In this document: piece after piece, positions 18,254 through 25,492 of the stretch
How the letters are laid out: every line of letters begins with the position of its first letter
Position numbering within the stretch: position 1 is the first letter of the stretch
Assembly (NCBI GenBank): GCA_944326705.1
Contig: CALVEY010000003.1
Location: forward strand, 1-64,000
Length of the DNA stretch: 64,000 nucleotides
Source: an uncultured Mucispirillum sp.
GTDB taxonomy: Bacteria; Chrysiogenota; Deferribacteres; Deferribacterales; Mucispirillaceae
Direction of reading: 5' to 3'
Made by a program: the position numbers and the translations under genes
Notes under the pieces: generated by a model
What the model was told of the DNA's origin: nothing
Seen by the model: the letters and a program-made list of their open reading frames with translations, nothing else
The model's database searches: none

Positions 18254-18300
18254 CGGTTGCAATTTTCAGGCAAGATGGGTGAATGTGGGCACATTCACGG
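18254..18300 (-). other. oriT with IncP (RP4)-type nic site
   Basis: On the minus strand TTCACCCATCTTG|CCTGA matches RP4 TTCACCTATCCTG|CCCGG at all but four positions. The predicted nick is opposite 18270/18271. A perfect inverted repeat with 9-bp arms (18279-18298, GTGAATGTG and its complement around GG) lies immediately 5' of the nic core, where RP4 has the TraJ-binding repeat. The traJ-like gene is on the 5' side and traK on the 3' side, the same order as in RP4. A further IR (GTTCTTTT / AAAAGAAC, 18336-18352) precedes traJ. Nicking is inferred. Confidence 0.8.
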
Positions 18301-18372
18301 GAAACAATTCGCATAAATGCTCTAGTTTTATCTTGGTTCTTTTGAAAAGAACGAAAGAGGGATATTTTTATT

Positions 18373-18714
18373 ATGAATAAAAAAGATAAGTGGTTTAAGC
18401 TACGATTAACACCAGAAGAAAAAGAAATTTTAAAAAGCAAGGTTGAAAAAGTTGGGTATATTACACAGTCGGATTATATCCGCCGTTTAATTACAGATGT
18501 AGAAATACCCTGTTATTTAGACAAGGTTAAGTTAAATGATATTAGACGGCTTGCTGGTCTGCTGGGTAAAAATACAGGGCTTTTAAAAATGTATATTATG
18601 GAGCTGGAACAGCCCAATAAAAAAATGATTGATAAGATTATCAATGATAATGAAAAAATCAAAAAGGAAATAAGGCAGGTATTAGAACATATAAAGTCAA
18701 AATTTAATATATAA
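18373..18714 (+). CDS. traJ: TraJ/MobC-like relaxosome accessory protein
   Basis: This 113-residue protein starts KKDKWFKLRLTPEEKEILKS and continues with the pattern SDYIRRLIT, the ribbon-helix-helix layout of TraJ/MobC-type proteins. It then has the DIRRLAGLLGKNTGLL segment common to relaxosome accessory proteins. Such proteins bind the inverted repeat beside nic and recruit the relaxase. It begins about 75 bases from the oriT inverted repeat and diverges from traK-traL, as in RP4. In RP4 the next gene is the relaxase traI; here a lipoprotein follows and no relaxase exists. Confidence 0.85.
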   Translation: MNKKDKWFKLRLTPEEKEILKSKVEKVGYITQSDYIRRLITDVEIPCYLDKVKLNDIRRLAGLLGKNTGLLKMYIMELEQPNKKMIDKIINDNEKIKKEIRQVLEHIKSKFNI

Positions 18715-18734
18715 AATTTTAGCGGCTGAAATTT
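18714..18734. repeat. 21-bp palindrome, copy 2
   Basis: AAATTTTAGCGGCTGAAATTT, with one mismatch in the right arm, begins at the stop codon of traJ and precedes the lipoprotein gene. Confidence 0.65.
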
Positions 18735-18807
18735 TATATACTTGCTTTTATTTTTCTTTTGGTGTTTATTTGTTAATATTAAGTATGTTTTAAATGGAGG
18801 AAGTAAA

Positions 18808-19467
18808 ATGAAAAAACTATTATTTTTATTATTTGGTGTAATATTTGCACTTGCTGGTTGTGCTGATGAAAGCGGAACTAATGGCGGAAATACTGAAACC
18901 TGCCCTATAACATCAGCTGATTTTAGTTATGAAAGAATAGCACAAAATAAATATAAAATGAAATTAATTGATGAAAGCAAAAGACAGTATGCTCGCGGTG
19001 TATACTGGGAAGAAGGTCGTAATACTGGTGGTTTTATCAGTGAACCATATAACATAGAGCCTTTAATTGAATATCTAAAAGGTGGAGCTAAAAAAGAAGT
19101 AATTTTTTATTATAATAATAATCAATGTGGCGAAACTATTATATTAAAGCCAAAATCTACATACAACAAATGTGATGATATTCAGATAGAGTATTATCAA
19201 AATGCCACTTATGGAACTAATCAATCAGTTATTTTTATTGTAGAATATGATAATACTTTTGATATATCATTAAAGACATCATTAAGTTTTGATAATGGTT
19301 TGATTCAAGAACAGAATGCACCAAGTGGAATAAATGCCCATCAATTCGTTATTCCATACAATTCAATAAAAGAGTTAAAGATTGGGACTTATATATATGC
19401 TGATGTAATTATTGAGTTTCCAAATAACACAGAGTGTGTGAAAGAGCTTAAATACTATATTAAATAA
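18808..19467 (+). CDS. Lipoprotein of the element, function unknown
   Basis: The ATG at 18808 follows a GGAGG site; a longer frame from 18742 has no such site. The 219-residue product has a lipoprotein signal (FGVIFALAGC, Cys at about residue 17). The mature part is beta-rich with a few Cys (CPIT, QCGET, KCDDI, ECVKE). I recognise no family. It lies 3' of traJ on the same strand and converges with the PKD lipoprotein gene. It could be surface-exposed cargo or an exclusion/adhesion factor, but nothing proves this. Confidence 0.7.
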   Translation: MKKLLFLLFGVIFALAGCADESGTNGGNTETCPITSADFSYERIAQNKYKMKLIDESKRQYARGVYWEEGRNTGGFISEPYNIEPLIEYLKGGAKKEVIFYYNNNQCGETIILKPKSTYNKCDDIQIEYYQNATYGTNQSVIFIVEYDNTFDISLKTSLSFDNGLIQEQNAPSGINAHQFVIPYNSIKELKIGTYIYADVIIEFPNNTECVKELKYYIK

Positions 19468-19498
19468 TAAATGCTGGCTTTTGCCAGCATTTATTTTG
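19465..19498. terminator. Bidirectional terminator between the two lipoprotein genes
   Basis: AAATGCTGGC / GCCAGCATTT form a 10-bp stem with a TTTT loop (19469-19492), flanked by A- and T-rich sequence. It separates the convergent lipoprotein genes. Confidence 0.8.
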
Positions 19499-19501
19499 TA
19501 A

Positions 19502-21787
19502 TTAGTAATTTTTTACACATTTAGTAGGGTCAGCTTTAGCACATATGGTAGTATTTACCCATTGGTCAATATTTCCCCAGCAATCAGCGGATTTTTCGTC
19601 CCATCCGTGCCATACATTGTCTGTAAAATTCCAACCTGCACCATTACAACTGCAGTTTGTATTTCCAGTAGAAAATACATTTGTTATAGTAAAATCTTCT
19701 TGATTAAATAAATCAAAATTATTACGATATACAGTATATTTACCATCTGTCTGCCTGCCACCACAATCAGCAGTTCCAGATTTACTACCCCTGTCAAAAT
19801 ATGATGATACATTGACTAATACTGTATAATCTTGGGTTATTTCTATTGGTTTTATTAATTGGTTTGATTTAAATTTCATTGTTACTGGATATGTTCCAGC
19901 TTTTTCATATGTATGCTCACTTTCATCTCTAAAATACTTATCACTATTTTCTCCAAAATCCCATAAAATGCTAGTTCCAGAATGTGTGCCGTTTAAGTCA
20001 TATGCAGTGCATTCTAATTTTAAAGCATCTGGATTATTACTATCTAATGTTTTTGAAGTGCAACCAAAACCAATACCGTCTAACCTAGCATATGCAGTAA
20101 AAGTATCTGTTTCTGTAATATTTGTATCTTCTATTTTAGCAGTTGCAGTAATAGTATAAGATGCTTCATAAGCATCAAATTTAAATCTTTGATTAGCTCC
20201 AGTATAAGTTTGTCCATTAAATACCCATTCATATTCTATATCACCACCGTGTGAAGAAGTAACATTTTCACCTAATCCCCTTGTATCACATATCCATTCT
20301 AAATTATTATTTGGCGAATTAACACAATGAATTTTGAAATTTTTTATCGTTGGTCTTACAACCTGCACTTCTTTTGTTTCTTTAACAGATACATTTAATC
20401 TTGGAATACTAGCTTTAATATAGATATTTTCAGTAATATTTCCGCTGTCATTTGCCACAGACCAAAAAGACATTTCTCTTTGAACTGCACGACCTGCTTT
20501 TTGAGTGCCGTCTTCAAATTCCCACGAATATTCTATCTCGTCAGAAAATTCAGAATCTGCACTTACTCTATACTCAATAATATTGCCTGCTTTCATACTA
20601 GGTGTCCCTGTAATTTTTATATTATTAATATGAGGTGTTTCAAGTGTAAATGTTTTAGTAAGTGTCTTTTGTGTCTGCTGTGCCGTCCGCAGTGTAACAT
20701 ATACTGTCTTTTCGCCATAGCTCTCATATCTGTAATTTACCCTTAAACCGCTTGATGTGTTACCATCGCCAAATTCCCACATAAAGCTGTCTTGCTGGCT
20801 CATATCTTCACTTTCACCGTCTTTATTTTCTATAACAAAATAAACTTGCAATGGGTCATTCGGGTCTAATGTGTATGTTATCTCATAATTTTTAAATACT
20901 GGAGGCTGAACTGTTACTTCTTGATTTACTGTTCTAGTTGCCCCTGTTTCTTTTATTTTTGCTTTTAACTGCACATTATAGCTTGCATATTTGCCATATG
21001 TATTTGTAGGCTCTTCTATATCATAAGCTATTTTACCATCACCAAATGACCACTCATATTCAAGAGTTCCCCAAGTTGCTTCTGCTATCGGTTTAAAATG
21101 AAATAAAAAAGGGTCGTCATCGTCCTGCTCTGCATAAAATTCTAATCTTGTAATAGCTGGTGCAGCTATCTCTACATATTTTTTTCTAATACTTTCTATT
21201 TTCTCATATTCTGATATTTTAGCTTTCAAGCCTATTTCATATGTTCCAAAATATTCAAATCCGTATTGCACTGTTTCGCCGCTGGCTGTCATACCATCGC
21301 CAAAATCCCACTCATATTCTACATTGCCGTAGTCTGTATTAGATACAGCTTTGAAATTATATAATCTAGGATTTTGTTTGTCAGGGACAACTTCAAAATC
21401 CAAATCTGTAATTTTTGGAATGACTACTTCAATTTCTTTTGAGACAGTAGTTTCTATTTTACTGTCTTCTATTGTTGCAGTAAGAATTACTGTAAATTTT
21501 CCAAAATCGGAAAATTCGTGTGTAATATCTTTTCCCTGCCCAGTGCTTCCATCACCAAAAGACCAAGTGTATTCAAAACTGCCAAAATCACTTTGACCTT
21601 TTGCATTAAAATGAACTACCCGTCTGTCGTTAGCGTCCATATAATAATCAAAACCTACACTGTCAATACCTTTATCACAGCTTGACACAAATAAGGATAT
21701 TATCGCCAATACAAAAACAAGTAACGGCATTGTAACTAACGCTGTAAACTTTTGTGTAAAAAAGTTTTCTTTAATAGTTTTAAACAT
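19502..21787 (-). CDS. PKD-repeat lipoprotein, about seven repeats
   Basis: The ATG at 21787 follows GGTGA; a longer frame has no ribosome site. The 761-residue product has a signal with lipobox Cys (LFVSSCDKG, near residue 37). PKD-like repeats follow, each about 80-95 residues. Their hallmarks read YTWSFGDGSTGQG, YEWDFGDGMTASG, YEWSFGDGKIAYD, FMWEFGDGNTSSG, YSWEFEDGTQKAG, YEWVFNGQTYTG and ILWDFGENSD; the later ones are degenerate. A Cys-rich tail of about 100 residues ends the protein. PKD domains form extended stalks in surface proteins, so adhesion or cell contact is plausible. It is cargo of the mobile element, and its upstream gap holds repeat copies C and D. Confidence 0.85.
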   Translation of the reverse strand: MFKTIKENFFTQKFTALVTMPLLVFVLAIISLFVSSCDKGIDSVGFDYYMDANDRRVVHFNAKGQSDFGSFEYTWSFGDGSTGQGKDITHEFSDFGKFTVILTATIEDSKIETTVSKEIEVVIPKITDLDFEVVPDKQNPRLYNFKAVSNTDYGNVEYEWDFGDGMTASGETVQYGFEYFGTYEIGLKAKISEYEKIESIRKKYVEIAAPAITRLEFYAEQDDDDPFLFHFKPIAEATWGTLEYEWSFGDGKIAYDIEEPTNTYGKYASYNVQLKAKIKETGATRTVNQEVTVQPPVFKNYEITYTLDPNDPLQVYFVIENKDGESEDMSQQDSFMWEFGDGNTSSGLRVNYRYESYGEKTVYVTLRTAQQTQKTLTKTFTLETPHINNIKITGTPSMKAGNIIEYRVSADSEFSDEIEYSWEFEDGTQKAGRAVQREMSFWSVANDSGNITENIYIKASIPRLNVSVKETKEVQVVRPTIKNFKIHCVNSPNNNLEWICDTRGLGENVTSSHGGDIEYEWVFNGQTYTGANQRFKFDAYEASYTITATAKIEDTNITETDTFTAYARLDGIGFGCTSKTLDSNNPDALKLECTAYDLNGTHSGTSILWDFGENSDKYFRDESEHTYEKAGTYPVTMKFKSNQLIKPIEITQDYTVLVNVSSYFDRGSKSGTADCGGRQTDGKYTVYRNNFDLFNQEDFTITNVFSTGNTNCSCNGAGWNFTDNVWHGWDEKSADCWGNIDQWVNTTICAKADPTKCVKNY

Positions 21788-21899
21788 TACTTCACCTTTT
21801 ATTATAAATTTTTCCTTATAAAATTTGTTTAAAAACAACCGCACATTATAAAAATGCACGGTTATTTTTGTAGACTATTAATTATAAGGTTATTACTTA

Positions 21900-21922
21900 T
21901 ATATACTGATATAAACTGAACT
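21900..21922 (+). repeat. 23-bp element repeat, copy C
   Basis: TATATACTGATATAAACTGAACT lies in the 496-base gap between the PKD gene and the integrase gene. Confidence 0.7.
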
Positions 21923-21938
21923 ATTAAGAATAAAAAAA

Positions 21939-21962
21939 GCTGGTTAGAAATTTCTAACCAGC
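21939..21962 (-). terminator. Perfect 24-bp palindrome with a T run on the minus strand
   Basis: GCTGGTTAGAAA and its exact complement meet without a spacer, and the minus strand continues with TTTTTTT. It looks like an intrinsic terminator or attenuator about 150 bases upstream of the PKD gene. A second hairpin, CTGCTTAA / TTAAGCAG, lies at 22081-22099 in the same gap. Confidence 0.6.
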
Positions 21963-22015
21963 GCAACAATAGAAGACAGTAAAATTGAAACTACTGTAAT
22001 ATTTACTGTTATTTA

Positions 22016-22038
22016 TATATACATATACCAACTGAACA
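22016..22038 (+). repeat. 23-bp element repeat, copy D
   Basis: TATATACATATACCAACTGAACA lies 10 bases before palindrome copy 3, upstream of the integrase gene. Confidence 0.7.
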
Positions 22039-22047
22039 ATGTATATA

Positions 22048-22068
22048 AAATTTTAGTGGTTAAAATTT
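22048..22068. repeat. 21-bp palindrome, copy 3
   Basis: AAATTTTAGTGGTTAAAATTT lies about 220 bases before the integrase start; compared with copies 1 and 4 it differs by C-to-T changes near the centre. Confidence 0.65.
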
Positions 22069-22237
22069 TTATATATTTATCTGCTTAATCGTTAAGCAGC
22101 TTAACATAAACATTTGAAAATACTAAAAAAGTATTGTGTATTATCTGGGGATAAATATTTTTACTTGTAATTTTTCACTACACCAAATAAAAAATAATTC
22201 TTCTTGGCAATTTATTTGCTTATCTACTAACTCTAAA

Positions 22238-22258
22238 AAATTTTAGCGGCTAAAATTT
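22238..22258. repeat. 21-bp palindrome, copy 4
   Basis: AAATTTTAGCGGCTAAAATTT has perfect arms around one base. It ends 25 bases before the integrase ATG, a likely operator position for autoregulation. Confidence 0.75.
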
Positions 22259-22283
22259 ATATTATTTTTTTGGAGTATTCACT

Positions 22284-23180
22284 ATGGATAGTTTAGAAGT
22301 ATTACAGCAAATAAATATTTTATCATCTGCTATTTTATCAAATTTTAATTCTATTACATTAAAAAAGTATATAGAAGACTATTATATACCTTTTCAAAAA
22401 AACGCTAAAAAAGAAAAGAATTTTAAGGATTTATTAGGTAAATTAAATATAATTCTGTCTTATGAACTTGTAGATAAAAATATTACAGATATTACAGAAA
22501 ATGATATTTTAAATTTTTTTAATCTACTAAAAAATGATAGAGACATCAAGCAGGCAACACAAAATCGTTATAGAACTTGTTTAAATCATATCTTTAATAC
22601 AGCGATGAAAGACAGAATAGTTAATTACAACCCAGTAAAATATATTAAGCGATATAAAGAAAAAAACAGGGATAGAGCTTTAAGTAAAACTGAAATAAAA
22701 GCACTACTTGAAGCCTGCAAGCAAAGCAGGAATGAAGAATTATACTATATTGTACTTACTGCCTTATATACTGGTATGAGATACAGCAATATAGTAAATA
22801 TGAAGAAATCAAATATAAAAAATAATGTCTACCAGCTTGACGGATGCGAAACAAAATCAGGCAAAAGCCAGCTTATATATTTACATCAAGATTTATTAAA
22901 TGAATTAAATCAATATATACAAGCTCATAGTAGAGATAATATTTTTATTACAAAACGGATAAAACGCTCATTTAAAACAGCTTTATTAAAAGCAGGGATA
23001 GAAAATTTTAGATTTCACGATTTAAGGCGAACATTTGCAACTACATTGCTGTATAATGATGTGAATATTAAAACCATTCAAAATATGTTAGGTCATAGCT
23101 CAATTATGATGACAGAGCGATATTTAGCAAATGACAGCAAAAAAGAGCTTGACGCAATTAATAAATTATGCTTTATTTAA
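22284..23180 (+). CDS. int: Tyrosine recombinase (integrase) of the element
   Basis: The integrase catalyses site-specific insertion and excision at the tRNA-Arg 3' end. The 298-residue product has an N-terminal SAM-like core-binding domain (residues 25-110) and a catalytic domain with the full active-site set: Arg166 (TGMRYSN), Lys near 191-194, His245 and Arg248 (FHDLRRTF), His271 (MLGHSS) and Tyr280 (MTERYLAN). The ATG follows GGAG. It lies 100 bases inside attR. No excisionase gene is recognisable; the upstream region is rich in inverted repeats that could bind one. Confidence 0.95.
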   Translation: MDSLEVLQQINILSSAILSNFNSITLKKYIEDYYIPFQKNAKKEKNFKDLLGKLNIILSYELVDKNITDITENDILNFFNLLKNDRDIKQATQNRYRTCLNHIFNTAMKDRIVNYNPVKYIKRYKEKNRDRALSKTEIKALLEACKQSRNEELYYIVLTALYTGMRYSNIVNMKKSNIKNNVYQLDGCETKSGKSQLIYLHQDLLNELNQYIQAHSRDNIFITKRIKRSFKTALLKAGIENFRFHDLRRTFATTLLYNDVNIKTIQNMLGHSSIMMTERYLANDSKKELDAINKLCFI

Positions 23181-23281
23181 ATTGTCTAGAAAATTAAGGA
23201 AGTGAACTATGATTTTTCCATAACATATTGCCCAAAATATAATAAATAATCAAGGTATAAAAGCGTGTTAATAGGGACATC

Positions 23282-23330
23282 GCCTTCTAAGCCGTGGGTC
23301 TGAGGTTCGAATCCTCATGGGCACGCTTTT
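23282..23330 (+). repeat. attR: right 49-bp direct repeat
   Basis: It is a perfect copy of 13546-13594, covering the tRNA-Arg 3' half from the anticodon loop on. It is not a functional tRNA because the 5' half is missing. Confidence 0.92.
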
Positions 23331-23335
23331 AAAAC

Positions 23336-23361
23336 CTGCTTATTTCTAAGCAGCTTTTTTT
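23336..23361 (+). terminator. Terminator beside attR, probably the original tRNA-Arg terminator
   Basis: CTGCTTA / TAAGCAG with a TTTC loop and a run of T follows attR by 5 bases. Before integration it would have directly followed the tRNA gene. At 23362-23477 I see only AT-rich sequence. Confidence 0.8.
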
Positions 23362-23477
23362 ATTGTTAAAAATTAGGCTGAATTTTTTCATTAATCATTA
23401 TCTATATTCATATCTTTATTATAATATACGACATCTATTGTCACCTTATAATTGCAGATATATCAATAAGTATATTA

Positions 23478-23505
23478 TTGACAATACAGCTGAATACTGT
23501 ATAAT
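23478..23505 (+). promoter_or_regulatory. Consensus sigma-70 promoter of the DUF262 operon
   Basis: TTGACA, a 16-base spacer and TATAAT match the consensus hexamers exactly. It sits 26 bases before the ATG of the first DUF262 gene, so the leader is very short. An imperfect dyad (TACAG / CTGTA) overlaps the spacer. Confidence 0.85.
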
Positions 23506-23531
23506 AAATATATTCTACAAAAGGAGAAGAT

Positions 23532-25481
23532 ATGGGAGAAACATATTCTGAAAATAACAACATATTAGAGTTAAAATCTATTTCTAATATACATAATGAA
23601 AAATTTATTATTCCCTCTTTCCAGCGTGGTTACAGGTGGGAGCCTGTTCAAGTAATTACACTTCTTGAAGATATAAAAGAATATATTGAAAAAAAATTAG
23701 ATACTTTTATGTGCCTGCAGCCAGTTGTATTTTATAAAAAAAATAATAACGATAATAAATTAGAAGGATTAGTTGTTGTAGATGGGCAGCAAAGACTTAC
23801 TACTATTGCTGTAATTAGTAGATGCTTAGGACTTGATAATATAAATATAGAATATAATAAAAATAATAAGGCATTGCAGGATATACTAAATAATGTAGAA
23901 AGCTATCTTAACACAAATAAGATGGATATAAATAACTTATTTAATGACGATAATAAATTATTATTTGAAAAAACTAGTGAAATATATAAAAAGATTTATC
24001 TATCTGCCAGAAACAATTCTGATAAAGTTAATTTATTAGATGAATATTATATTATTTTATCATATTTAACCATTAAATGCTGGCTGGAAAATGAGAAAAA
24101 TATAGAAGAAAGTATTAAAAGTATTAAAAATCTTTTCACATCTGATAAAGATAATTTTTCTATTAAATTTATATGGTATGATGTAACTGGGGAAATTAAT
24201 GGTAAAGAAACAAAAGCCATAAATATTTTTACAAGATTAAATATTGGAAAAATAGAACTTACAGATGCGGAACTAATCAAAGCGTTATTTTTGAAAAAAG
24301 ATAATTTTAAAGATAGTGAATTAGATAAAAAACTTCATATTGCATATAAATGGGACGAAATAGAAAAAACCTTAAATAATGACAGTTTTTGGTATTTTTT
24401 AAGCAATGATAAAGATAAACCAAAAAAAGATAGAATAGAGCTGGTACTAGAACTTGCAGCAAATATAAAAAATGATGAACAGCATAACCTGTTTAGAAAT
24501 TATGAAAATAAATTAAAAAATAAAAATGAACTTGATAAGCACTGGCAGGCTGTTGAAGAATGCTTTATGACATTAAAAGAATGGTATAATGATAATGAAA
24601 TGTATCACTATATAGGCTTTTTATTAAATAATAAACTTGAATCATTAGAAAATATATATACAAATATATATACAAATAAACTTGAATCATTAGACAATAT
24701 ATATAAACGTGATATTATTAAAAATAAAGTAATAGAAAAAATTAAAACAAAAATAAATGTAGACGAAGTAAAGAATTATACATATTATAATAATGAAGAA
24801 GAAATAAAATTAATCTTATTTTTTTCAAATATTTATGAAACAATTCATTCTAATCAAGCACGCAACAAAAAAGGTTCTGTAACTGAAACAATAACAAATA
24901 GATTTCCTTTTGATTTATATATTAAAGAGGATTTTGATGTAGAACATATAGCACCACAAACAGAAAATCCATTAAATAATAAAGAAGACCGTATTAAATG
25001 GTTTAAAGACTCTTATGAATATCTAGAAAAAATAGATTTTAGTAAGATAAATGATGATGAAATAAAAAATAATTTAACAGAAGAAAATATTAAAAAAATA
25101 ATTGAAAATGAAGATAACAAGAATATAAATAATATTATTTTTAATAATGAAAAATGGAATATTATATATAACTATATACTTGAAACTGCAATAGAAAAAG
25201 GTAAAAATATTAATTTAGAAGATGAAGAACATTGTTTAGGCAATCTTGTTTTACTGCCAAGAGATATTAATCGTGCGTATAAAAATGCGCTTTTTGGTGT
25301 AAAAAGAAAATATATTATAGATAAGGAAACAGAAAAATATAGATTTATCCCTGTTGTTACAAGGCATGCATTTCTAAAATATTATAGTAAAAATATTATA
25401 GATTTATGGACACAAGAAGATGCAGAACAATTTAAAAAAACAATCATTAATAACTTAAAAGAATTTTTAGGAATTAATTAG
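23532..25481 (+). CDS. DUF262 plus DUF1524 (HNH-like) protein, candidate defence nuclease
   Basis: The 649-residue product has the DUF262 (GmrSD N-terminal, ParB-like) domain at residues 10-260: IPSFQRGYRWEP, VVVDGQQRLTT (84-91) and IFTRLNIGKIELTDAELIKA. A C-terminal DUF1524 domain has FDVEHIAPQ (catalytic His472) and LGNLVLLPRDIN. In GmrSD-type enzymes the first domain binds nucleotide and drives cleavage of modified DNA by the second. The ATG follows AGGAG. An in-frame 45-base tandem duplication (24630-24705) repeats NKLESLENIY. The second DUF262 gene follows after 11 bases. Its target is unknown. Confidence 0.85.
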   Translation: MGETYSENNNILELKSISNIHNEKFIIPSFQRGYRWEPVQVITLLEDIKEYIEKKLDTFMCLQPVVFYKKNNNDNKLEGLVVVDGQQRLTTIAVISRCLGLDNINIEYNKNNKALQDILNNVESYLNTNKMDINNLFNDDNKLLFEKTSEIYKKIYLSARNNSDKVNLLDEYYIILSYLTIKCWLENEKNIEESIKSIKNLFTSDKDNFSIKFIWYDVTGEINGKETKAINIFTRLNIGKIELTDAELIKALFLKKDNFKDSELDKKLHIAYKWDEIEKTLNNDSFWYFLSNDKDKPKKDRIELVLELAANIKNDEQHNLFRNYENKLKNKNELDKHWQAVEECFMTLKEWYNDNEMYHYIGFLLNNKLESLENIYTNIYTNKLESLDNIYKRDIIKNKVIEKIKTKINVDEVKNYTYYNNEEEIKLILFFSNIYETIHSNQARNKKGSVTETITNRFPFDLYIKEDFDVEHIAPQTENPLNNKEDRIKWFKDSYEYLEKIDFSKINDDEIKNNLTEENIKKIIENEDNKNINNIIFNNEKWNIIYNYILETAIEKGKNINLEDEEHCLGNLVLLPRDINRAYKNALFGVKRKYIIDKETEKYRFIPVVTRHAFLKYYSKNIIDLWTQEDAEQFKKTIINNLKEFLGIN

Positions 25482-25492
25482 GAAGCGCAATT

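Noticed and set aside
18210-18440. Minus-strand open frame of 76 codons across the oriT region
   Set aside because: It overlaps the nic site and the start of traJ, has no ribosome site, and its residues match no pattern. The inverted repeat and nic core explain the sequence better.
21939-21962. Insertion sequence end near the PKD gene
   Set aside because: The perfect palindrome has no transposase nearby and no flanking target duplication; a terminator or attenuator explains it.
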